Shown one piece after another: positions 26,689 to 32,590 of a stretch of 32,590 nt of DNA (its first letter is position 1; every line of letters starts with the position of its first letter). The DNA lies in NCBI GenBank assembly GCA_030537465.1, contig JAUNMP010000034.1, forward strand, positions 1 through 32,590, read 5' to 3'. The notes beneath the pieces are model-generated. The model saw nothing but the letters and a program-made list of their open reading frames with translations, ran no database searches and was not told the origin of the DNA. The translations under genes and the position numbers were made by a program. The DNA comes from a bacterium (GTDB taxonomy: Bacteria; Verrucomicrobiota; Kiritimatiellia; RFP12; UBA1067).

Positions 26689-26744
26689 CAGAGGCGTAAC
26701 ATGAGAAGGAATTTCTGCGTACGGATTTGAGTAGGAGTTATTAA

Positions 26745-27719
26745 ATGGTTGATGTAAAAGGAGAGGTAATGATGGATAAGGAACTTGAAGATATTCTACA
26801 GAAAAATCCATGGCAACCGCTTGCGGATGCTCTGCGTAACGCTTTGTCCAAGGGGCAGGACTGGAAGTCAATACCGATGTATGCCAAGGATGATGAGAAG
26901 CATGTCGCTGATTTAAATTTAAAATTTCGGCGTGGCGGTGGGCGGCGTGCGAAGAAAAGATACTGGAGTTGTCAATTGCGGTATGAATATCCGCCGATTC
27001 CGTTCATTGGTACTCCGGAGGCCGATGTTTGGTTGTTGTTGATGAATCCGGGTTTTTCGCCACTTGACTATTACAACTTCATTGATCGTGAAGAGGGATG
27101 TCGGCGAATGGTCGATCGGGAGTTAAAAGAAAAGACTGTTCCCACTGAATGGCTGAAGCGTGATGATGTCGACCGTTTTGCACGTCGGCGTGACTTGTAT
27201 GCGAAATCTCTGGACTTCTCAATTGTAGAGCCCTCTCAACAGTTCTATGTTCTGGATGAGTGTATGGACACGATTGAACAGGTAGGGAAGAAACTTAACG
27301 GTGGATATAATTGGTATGGCCGCAATTTATTCAAAGGGTGGCAAGACGAAGGTGGGAATTTAAACGATTCTGCGGCTTTCTTCAAGGCCTCGAATCAAGC
27401 GGAGCGTCTGAGAATCGCATCAAGTCGAATATTTGATCTTGAGTTTGCGCCCTATCACTCGATCAATTTCACGAAGCCGGAAGATTATACGGAATTTGCG
27501 CATACGCAATTCTGGGAATCGTTAGTCAAGTACGCACTTACGCACGGGAAGAAATTGATAGTTCGGGGATGTAATCTACTGAAACTGGTGGAGTCGGTTG
27601 ATGTCGAGGCCTTTCATCTGGCAGTTGAAGAGCGCCGCATATTGAGATTTGTATCTTCACAAAATGTCTCGTTGTCATATCGGAATTTGGTCGACGAACA
27701 TCCTGCACGGGTACTGTGA
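26745..27719 (+). CDS. hypothetical protein with LLLMNPGFS motif
   Basis: 324 aa, ATG 26,745 with AGGAG 7 bases upstream; ATG 26,769 with AAGGAG is also possible. It has no signal peptide or membrane helix, so it is cytoplasmic. Notable segments are DVWLLLMNPGFSPLDYY (about residues 93-109), FAPYHSINF near 236, and LIVRGCNLL near 267. The strand-MNPG and PYHS combination is loosely like the uracil-DNA-glycosylase superfamily, which uses a NPG or DPYH loop, but the resemblance is too weak to assign. It is AT-richer than the core genes and follows the FGE gene on the same strand, separated by the hairpin block. Confidence 0.6.
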   Translation: MVDVKGEVMMDKELEDILQKNPWQPLADALRNALSKGQDWKSIPMYAKDDEKHVADLNLKFRRGGGRRAKKRYWSCQLRYEYPPIPFIGTPEADVWLLLMNPGFSPLDYYNFIDREEGCRRMVDRELKEKTVPTEWLKRDDVDRFARRRDLYAKSLDFSIVEPSQQFYVLDECMDTIEQVGKKLNGGYNWYGRNLFKGWQDEGGNLNDSAAFFKASNQAERLRIASSRIFDLEFAPYHSINFTKPEDYTEFAHTQFWESLVKYALTHGKKLIVRGCNLLKLVESVDVEAFHLAVEERRILRFVSSQNVSLSYRNLVDEHPARVL

Positions 27720-27813
27720 AGCTTCTCATTTGGGGTTACAGATGGGTTGAATGCATAATTGTTAAAGACGAACGAATGTAGTAGGTAATTCTTTAATGAA
27801 AGGGAGAGTTTGA

Positions 27814-28470
27814 ATGCAAAATAGAACGTGTCCTTACTGTGGTGAGACGATACTGGCAGTGGCAAAGAAATGTCGGTATTGTGGGGAATGGCTCAAAGAA
27901 AGTATTGAAGAAAAGCCCATGGGTAGATGTGGTGACGGTTCTGTTGAGGTGTCGAATTCGGGAACATCAACACTACCGAAGGGAAGACGGGATCCCTCAT
28001 CTAGATGGTGGGATGCTCCGGGGATCTCTTCAAAAATCATTATCTGTGTTTTGGTTGGATTCATCGCGTTTCTTGTTTCAATTCTACTTTTCGGGCCATG
28101 GGGTTTAGGGGTGATGCTATTGCTTGGGATATGGTTTTTCAAAGAGATGAAAAAAGGTGAACGTGACGCTGGACTGAACACGGCTAAAGAGAAGCGCTGT
28201 GAGAATTGTGGAGAGATTATTCCGGTTTATGCCAAGAAGTGTAACCATTGTGGTTCATACATTTCATTAGTTTATAACCCAATTTACATTGTTGGAGAGA
28301 TTCCGATATTGATACTTGTTTTACTAGTGGTATATGGATTTGTTCGGGGATACTTTGAAGGTGAGGATATGAACCAACTTGAGATAAAGGTAACTTGTGC
28401 CATGAACCCAAAAGACATCAATCCGATTTCATTTTGGGCATATAAGTGCGGTCTGAAATGGTCGAGGTAG
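27814..28470 (+). CDS. membrane protein with two zinc ribbons
   Basis: 218 aa, ATG with GGGAGAG upstream. The first zinc ribbon has Cys 6, 9, 20 and 23 (CPYCGE...KKCRYCGEWL), closely matching the ribbon of the protein at 16,380. Two transmembrane helices follow at about 74-94 and 96-110, then a second ribbon at Cys 129, 132, 143 and 146 (CENCGE...KKCNHCGS), a third helix at about 157-180 and a short tail. Both ribbons should face the cytoplasm if the two helices form a hairpin. No enzyme motif is seen. The shared ribbon type suggests that the two proteins bind the same partner in the system. Confidence 0.7.
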   Translation: MQNRTCPYCGETILAVAKKCRYCGEWLKESIEEKPMGRCGDGSVEVSNSGTSTLPKGRRDPSSRWWDAPGISSKIIICVLVGFIAFLVSILLFGPWGLGVMLLLGIWFFKEMKKGERDAGLNTAKEKRCENCGEIIPVYAKKCNHCGSYISLVYNPIYIVGEIPILILVLLVVYGFVRGYFEGEDMNQLEIKVTCAMNPKDINPISFWAYKCGLKWSR

Positions 28471-28729
28471 AATTGTAAAACATCAGGGGACATCCTCCGT
28501 TCGGTCGACAGATGGTGTTGGCAGGGCTTAGAAGTCCACGGAGCGGTATTCCTGCATTGATCGGTCTGATTCTGTGAATGGTTCTGAAGTGAAAAGCGAA
28601 GGAGGTTTGCTGAATATACTTAACTGGTTGAGGTTGACTACAAGTTGACGAAACATGTTTGGTACCTGATTCGTATAATGCGGATAGGCGAGAAAACATG
28701 ATTTGGGGTTGAGAATTAGATGGGAGACT
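28471..28729. other. gene-free stretch before the IS element
   Basis: No credible coding sequence. A TATAAT at 28,674-28,679 is preceded by TTGACG at 28,645, but the 23-base gap is too long for a standard promoter and nothing credible is encoded downstream on the plus strand. Confidence 0.5.
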
Positions 28730-28847
28730 CAACCTAAATTCGTCAGTTGGGCTCTTTCCTGACGCTGCTTTTGTTGCGTGACAACTACCTCCCGTCCGGC
28801 TTCCACTTGAAAGCCGGCCTTGGCCTGACTAATCCGTCGTTGAGGCG

Positions 28848-30334
28848 CTATCGGATCGGAATTACCGCCCCCAATGGCGGTTCCGGCATCAGCAATTTGT
28901 GAAAAGCGCACCGCAGGACGACGTACCAGCGCGTCTTCTCGTCCAAATGTTCGGCAGTTGACTTCAGCCACCGGAAGAACGCCGCGACCGTGCCGAGTGC
29001 CTGTTGGATCAGCTCGGATTCCGCATGAGTCGAGGTGAGGAGGATGGTCCTCTTACGCCCGCTTTCGACGATGCGCCCCATGATTCCCATGTAGGCGGGT
29101 CGCGAGGTGATGGCCTCGCGGTGCGCGGTCGGGTCCGCCAGTCGGCAGAACACGTTCCACCAGTTGGCGACGATGGCGATCAGCCGCGCCATTGTCCTGC
29201 AGGACTTGAGCTTGTGCGTGGTGAAGCCTGACCAGCCCCACTGGTTCTTGAACTCGTCGAAGTTGTTCTCACAGTCGCCCCGGTCGCGGTAGAGCTGCGA
29301 CAGGGCCCGGGCGTCCATCTTTTCGTCGTTCGTGACGAGGACGCAGTAGTCCCATGCCCGTCCCTTGACGTCCTTCACGAAGTCAAACTCCGCCTGCTTC
29401 ATGACTGCTGGAACCGTCGGGACGAGCGCAGTCGACTTCTTCGGGACCTTCGGTTTTCTGCCGGACTTCCTCGGCTCGACGGTCTCGACCTTCTTCTCCG
29501 CGGGACGCCGTATGAACAACACACGGCGTCTCCGCTGCCACCCGTCGAGCTTGATCCGCCGCTCCAGCGACTCCCAGCCGGAGCCGCGGGCCACAGGTTT
29601 GGCGGAAGCGCGTCGATGAGCGCCCAGAGCCGCTTCACGCCGCAGCGTCCGAAGTGCTGCTTGCCAGGCCGGACGTCCACGCCGAGCGCGATGCGGGCCT
29701 TGCCGATGAAGAATGAGTGGTAGTTGTGGCTCGGCCTTCCCGGCTTGATCGGGTTGTAGCCCAGTTCCACTCCCTCCTGGTGTCCGTAGATCGGCTTGAC
29801 CGTGTTGTCGATGTCGATGACGTACCTGTGCACGAGCAGGGGCTCGTACACCTCGCGCTCGTGCCGCAGAAGCCAGGCGTCGAGTTTCTTCTCGTTCGCC
29901 CGCCGGACGGTCGCGTCGGAGACGATCTCGCCCAGCCCGAACAGCTCCCGCGCGGCCTCGTCGTGGCGGATCGCCTCGATGTGGACGTACCGGGTCTTCC
30001 CGAGCAGGATCGCGAGGACGGCCGTGCCGACGATGTCACGCTTCGAGCTGGAGTTGTTGCTCCTGTAGCAGACCGGGAAGTCCTCGCAAAGCCGGTCGAA
30101 GAGGCCGGTCTCCTTGAGGAACGTCGCGAAGAAGACGAGCCCTCCGACGGATGTGACGCGCTCTCCGGGCGACCAGTCGACCTCGAGGCGACCTCCGAAC
30201 GCGGGCACGTCCACCGCGGCCTCGTATCGCCTGACGAGATCGTGCGGCTCGGGCACTTGAAGCCAGAGCGGGGTTATGTTAGAATCACTCGTGTGGCGTT
30301 TCCTTTTTCTTTCGTGACTTGTTGAGCAACTCAA
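28848..30334 (-). pseudogene. IS1380 transposase, frameshifted and internally deleted
   Basis: The N-terminal part (30,334 to about 29,590, possible TTG start) keeps the first catalytic Asp in VIDIDNTVKPIYGHQEG and the GYNPIKPGRPSH segment. It stops being family-like after ALPPNLWP, and the C-terminal part continues in another frame from about 29,594 as GSGWESLERRIKLDGW, with VTNDEKMDARALSQLYRDRGDCENNF supplying the catalytic Glu region. IS1380 transposases have between these points the RGDxGYG-type segment with the second Asp. Roughly 60 residues including it are missing, so the enzyme should be inactive and the frameshift is not a programmed one. Confidence 0.8.
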
Positions 30335-30342
30335 AGTATACG

Positions 30343-30368
30343 AAAAAAGGAAGCGCCACGCTTCCTTT
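30343..30368 (-). terminator. terminator-like hairpin inside the IS right end
   Basis: Read on the minus strand, AAAGGAAGCG-TGG-CGCTTCCTTT (10-bp stem, 3-base loop) runs directly into further T residues (CCTTTTTT). It lies between the right inverted repeat and the transposase start, where it would block read-through from the neighbouring minus-strand ATPase gene. Confidence 0.6.
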
Positions 30369-30383
30369 ACCGACTGATTTTCG

Positions 30384-30402
30384 CCTCACCCAAAAGGTGA
30401 GG
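30384..30402. repeat. second hairpin in the IS right end
   Basis: CCTCACC-CAAAA-GGTGAGG, 7-bp stem, between the terminator-like hairpin and the right terminal repeat. It may be part of the same read-through shield or a transposase-binding structure. Confidence 0.4.
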
Positions 30403-30475
30403 AAGTCAAACGCGACCTTGTCTAATGTTTACAGGGGTGTCACGCTGTTCAGGCTACTTCAACTGACGAGTATAG

Positions 30476-30558
30476 GTTGAACTGCCAGGGTTAATGTGTC
30501 GAGTGGGTCTGACGCGACGGGCCGTCGCGTCTACGATGTGGGTGACGTGGTGCAGACG
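30476..30558. repeat. 83-bp palindrome-containing repeat, copy 1
   Basis: Matches copy 2 at 32,219-32,301 in 77 of 83 positions, same orientation. It contains a perfect palindrome with 10-bp arms GACGCGACGG/CCGTCGCGTC around one central G (30,511-30,531). Its left end abuts the IS right terminus. Confidence 0.75.
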
Positions 30559-30576
30559 CCCCGGTTGCGGGGCGTC
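30555..30576 (-). terminator. hairpin after the DUF4143 gene
   Basis: GACGCCCCG-GTTG-CGGGGCGTC, a 9-bp GC stem with a 4-base loop lying 4 bases past the stop of the minus-strand ATPase gene. No T-run follows, so it may act as a 3'-end stabiliser rather than an intrinsic terminator. Confidence 0.45.
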
Positions 30577-30580
30577 GATT

Positions 30581-31801
30581 CTATCTCTCCAAGGCTTTGG
30601 GATCGAGGAGGAAGTCGATCACGTTGATTTTCTTGATGCCGTTGAAGTTGGCGGGCGGATCGCGGTCCAGGGTGAGAAGAATTTTGGGGTGATTGTCGCG
30701 AATGGCCTGGAGTGGTGCGAGTTCACGGGCGAGAGTTGCTTCTTCGCGGGTGGTGAGCGCGACCTGATAGTAGTGGGGAACGGCGTTTTCGAGCGCAACG
30801 AAGTCGATTTCGTGGACACCGAGGGTGCCGACGAAGACCTCACGATAGCGGCGCTTCAGCTCAAGGTAGACGATGTTCTCGAGAATATGTCCATGGTCGC
30901 CTGGTTTGTCCGCCAGAAGCAGACGGCGTAGTCCTGTATCGGCGATGTAGTATTTCGCGTTGGTCTTCAGAAGTTCACGCCCGCGAATGTCATAGCGTCT
31001 GGCTCGATGGATGAGAAAGGTGTCGCAGAGAAGATCGAGATAACTGTCGATGGTTTTGTTGTTGATGGCGAATCCGTCGTTCTTGAACGTGCCGGCGATC
31101 TTGTTGACGGAAAGAAGGTTGCCGATATTGTCGAAGATGAAACTCGTGAGCCGCTGGAAGGTGTTCAGATCGCGGATACCGTGTTTGGCGGCGATGTCCT
31201 TGTAGAGGATCGTGTTGAGGATGCCCGAAAGGTAATCCGTCTGAATCGAGGCGCTTGGAGGCAGAAGGACCGTCATCGGGAATCCGCCGAATCGCATGTA
31301 GTCCTGAAATGCCGCGTCGAACGAAAGATTCTTTGATTGTACGCTTGTGTATTCGGAAAAGGACAGCGGATGCAGCTGGATCTCGACATAGCGTCCCGTC
31401 AGGAAGGTTGCCAATTCGCCAGAGAGAAACTTGCTGTTGGAACCCGTGATGTAGACGTCGCAGTCTTTCTTCGCGAAGAGCCCGTCCACAAGGCGCTCAA
31501 AGTCGGGGACGAGCTGAACTTCGTCAAGAAAGACATAGTGCTTCCCTTCGCCTTTCATCAAGGTGCGAATGTATTGATAGGCGTCACGGAAGTTCTTGAA
31601 TTCCGGGGTTTCTGGGTCTTCAAAGTTGATTGAGATGAGGTTTGAAGGAGAAACACCATCCTTGAGCAGGATCGAGCGATAGATCTCAAGCAGAGTTGTT
31701 TTACCGCAACGACGAATGCCCGTCACGACTTTGATGATGTCGCGATCACGCCACAGATTGATCCAATTGATGAAATGAGGCCGTGCGATTATTGTTTCCA
31801 T
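30581..31801 (-). CDS. AAA ATPase with DUF4143 C-terminal domain
   Basis: 406 aa, full family length. Walker A GIRRCGKTT (28-36), Walker B HYVFLDEVQ (88-96), a sensor segment VYITGSNSKFLSG, then GRYVEIQLHPLSFSEY and the DYMRFGGFP motif typical of this AAA_14/DUF4143 family, ending in a PD-(D/E)XK-like fold around HEIDFVALENAVPHYYQVAL. The cellular role of these common, multicopy proteins in anaerobes is unknown. A clear promoter lies upstream. It is the only intact minus-strand gene here and sits between two copies of the 83-bp repeat, so it may be a separately acquired cassette. The ribosome site is weak (GAGAG). Confidence 0.85.
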   Translation of the reverse strand: METIIARPHFINWINLWRDRDIIKVVTGIRRCGKTTLLEIYRSILLKDGVSPSNLISINFEDPETPEFKNFRDAYQYIRTLMKGEGKHYVFLDEVQLVPDFERLVDGLFAKKDCDVYITGSNSKFLSGELATFLTGRYVEIQLHPLSFSEYTSVQSKNLSFDAAFQDYMRFGGFPMTVLLPPSASIQTDYLSGILNTILYKDIAAKHGIRDLNTFQRLTSFIFDNIGNLLSVNKIAGTFKNDGFAINNKTIDSYLDLLCDTFLIHRARRYDIRGRELLKTNAKYYIADTGLRRLLLADKPGDHGHILENIVYLELKRRYREVFVGTLGVHEIDFVALENAVPHYYQVALTTREEATLARELAPLQAIRDNHPKILLTLDRDPPANFNGIKKINVIDFLLDPKALER

Positions 31802-31838
31802 TGCAAAGATCTCTCGTGTGTTTGTGATTATGTGCTGT

Positions 31839-31868
31839 ATGATACAAAAACATTCGTTGTCGTGTCAA
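31839..31868 (-). promoter_or_regulatory. promoter of the DUF4143 ATPase gene
   Basis: On the minus strand TTGACA (31,868-31,863), an 18-base spacer, then TATCAT (31,844-31,839). It is a conventional -35/-10 promoter, unlike the extended -10 promoters elsewhere in the window. Confidence 0.6.
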
Positions 31869-32218
31869 TGTTGGTGTTCGTAATACAAAAAAATGTCGAA
31901 TGGCTATCCCCGATTCCATAGGTTCGACGACGATATGTTGTGACTGTAGCGTAGGTTCCTCGCGCCGAGCCGATATCTCTCGCGGAGACGCGGAGAATTT
32001 GAGAGTTATGTCGAATGTTCTGTAAACGTCAGGCTTTACCCAATTGGTGAAGGGAATCTCCTCTGTGGTCTGTTGCATAAATTTCAAATTTATCTGGAAA
32101 TCCATCTAAGCTCCGCGTCTCACACACGCTTGTGCGCCCTTCGGGTTCACCTTCGGTGAATGTTCTCTACGAAGGCAAGCTTCTTCGGTGCATTTCGCCA
32201 CCGCGAGATGCCTTCGCC

Positions 32219-32301
32219 GTTGAACTGCCAGAGTTAATGTGCCGAGTGGGCCCGACGCGACGGGCCGTCGCGTCTACGATGTGGGTGACGTGGCGCACAC
32301 G
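32219..32301. repeat. 83-bp palindrome-containing repeat, copy 2
   Basis: Same orientation as copy 1 at 30,476-30,558 with six differences, none inside the 21-bp palindrome (32,254-32,274). Conservation of the palindrome suggests it is the functional core, for example a REP-like element. Confidence 0.75.
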
Positions 32302-32520
32302 AGGCCGCAGGGGCGCGTGGAAAGCGACGTGCGGACGGGCGTACGGTTGCCCCGGAATCCACCGCGCCTCACCTACGCGGCACACGGAGACGGGCCTGGG
32401 CGGGAGCGCGATTTTCAGATTCGCAAGTTGCAAACTCGGGACGAGTTTTCGCGCGGGGCTGCCGCCGGGCCGCGGAAATTGTGGCGAGACTCCAGGTGCC
32501 CCAGCATCTGGTAATGCGAT

Positions 32521-32532
32521 TTGTGATATAAT
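32521..32532 (+). promoter_or_regulatory. extended -10 promoter of rhaB, probably leaderless
   Basis: TTGTGATATAAT with TATAAT at 32,527-32,532 and TGA at 32,524-32,526. Six bases separate it from the ATG at 32,539 and there is no ribosome site, so transcription should start at or next to the start codon. Confidence 0.6.
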
Positions 32533-32538
32533 TTCGCC

Positions 32539-32590
32539 ATGAAATACTATCTCGCCATTGACATCGGGGCCTCTTCGGGCCGGCACATTC
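32539..32590 (+). CDS. rhaB: rhamnulokinase, N-terminal fragment
   Basis: Only 17 codons are visible before the window ends. MKYYLAIDIGASSGRHI is the N-terminal phosphate-1 motif of FGGY carbohydrate kinases, and the GASSGRHI wording is typical of RhaB, which phosphorylates L-rhamnulose at O-1 in rhamnose catabolism. The family call is good; the exact sugar is inferred from these few residues. It is preceded by a -10 box six bases before the ATG. Confidence 0.7.
   Translation, partial: MKYYLAIDIGASSGRHI

Larger units (their letters stand above)
28730..30479 (-). mobile_element. IS1380-family insertion sequence, inactivated
   Basis: 1,750 bp bounded by 20-bp terminal inverted repeats matching at 18 positions: CAACCTAAATTCGTCAGTTG at 28,730-28,749 and the reverse complement of CAACTGACGAGTATAGGTTG at 30,460-30,479. 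Flanks GACT (left) and AACT (right) agree in three of four bases, compatible with a slightly decayed 4-bp target duplication. It encodes the broken minus-strand transposase and has a terminator-like hairpin inside its right end that would stop transcription entering from outside. It landed beside or within one copy of the 83-bp repeat. Confidence 0.85.
31802..32538. other. gene-free stretch between the ATPase gene and rhaB
   Basis: About 740 bases without a credible gene. It holds the ATPase promoter, an imperfect palindrome around CCAATTGG (32,036-32,051), a hairpin TTCACC-TTC-GGTGAA (32,146-32,160), copy 2 of the 83-bp repeat and the rhaB promoter. Base composition shifts from AT-rich (31,810-32,100) to GC-rich (after 32,220). 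Confidence 0.6.

Noticed and set aside
28645..28679. Promoter TTGACG...TATAAT before the IS
   Set aside because: The spacing is 23 bases and no credible plus-strand gene follows.
26700..28729. DGR reverse transcriptase or template repeat near the variable region
   Set aside because: No frame in the window shows reverse-transcriptase motifs (YADD-type) and no second copy of the variable region was seen, so the DGR core must be elsewhere if it exists.
29400..29600. Programmed frameshift in the IS1380 transposase
   Set aside because: A conserved segment with a catalytic Asp is missing at the junction, so deletion plus frameshift explains it better than recoding.

Overview
The window looks like a chromosome segment of a Gram-negative PVC-superphylum bacterium, most likely a Kiritimatiellae/Lentisphaerae-type anaerobe. 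This is an inference. It rests on GC-rich housekeeping genes with a Kdo transferase (an LPS outer membrane), an ECF-like sigma factor paired with a Ser/Thr kinase, sulfatase-modifying-factor-like proteins, an IS1380 element and AAA/PD-(D/E)XK ATPases. No rRNA or other taxonomic marker is present to confirm it.

Region 1 (1-11,678, GC-rich, all plus strand) is core genome: the 3' end of fabZ, recJ, gyrB, waaA, a translationally coupled membrane/TPR protein and lipoprotein, the ABC-F factor ettA, an orphan HPt protein and the rRNA methyltransferase rlmI. Region 2 (11,700-16,350) is transitional: an AAA ATPase whose C-terminal nuclease domain has been mostly deleted, an ECF-like sigma factor overlapping a membrane Ser/Thr kinase, and a Crp/Fnr regulator next to a secreted Cys/His-repeat protein. 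Two related operator palindromes (14,959-14,974 and 15,920-15,935) lie upstream of the regulator and of the Cys/His gene, at positions that suggest self-repression and class II activation respectively.

Region 3 (16,380-28,470) is clearly more AT-rich and forms one same-strand, tightly packed cluster: a zinc-ribbon membrane protein, a zinc-ribbon/FHA/ABCG-type transporter, a membrane-anchored P-loop GTPase-like protein, a membrane protein with a GAP1-N-like (GTPase-associated protein 1) domain, a small exported protein, an exported coiled-coil protein with two non-catalytic FGE/SUMF1 (C-type-lectin fold) domains, an unknown protein, and a second zinc-ribbon membrane protein. The last 25 or so codons of the second FGE domain look like the variable region of a diversity-generating retroelement (DGR): a GC-rich run of NNC/NNT codons explained by adenine mutagenesis of AAC/AAT, followed by tandem GC hairpins. 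No reverse transcriptase or template repeat is in the window. The best hypothesis is a membrane-spanning sensing/conflict system: a hypervariable extracytoplasmic binder plus a GTPase/GAP1/FHA-ABC signalling core, possibly fed by the upstream kinase through the FHA phospho-threonine reader.

Region 4 (28,700-32,590) holds a dead IS1380-family element (1,750 bp, 20-bp terminal inverted repeats), a minus-strand AAA/DUF4143 ATPase flanked by two copies of an 83-bp palindrome-containing repeat, a gene-free stretch, and the first codons of rhaB (rhamnulokinase) behind an apparently leaderless promoter. A recurring extended -10 motif (TTRTGRTATRAT) lies upstream of gyrB, the AAA ATPase, the Crp/Fnr gene and rhaB.
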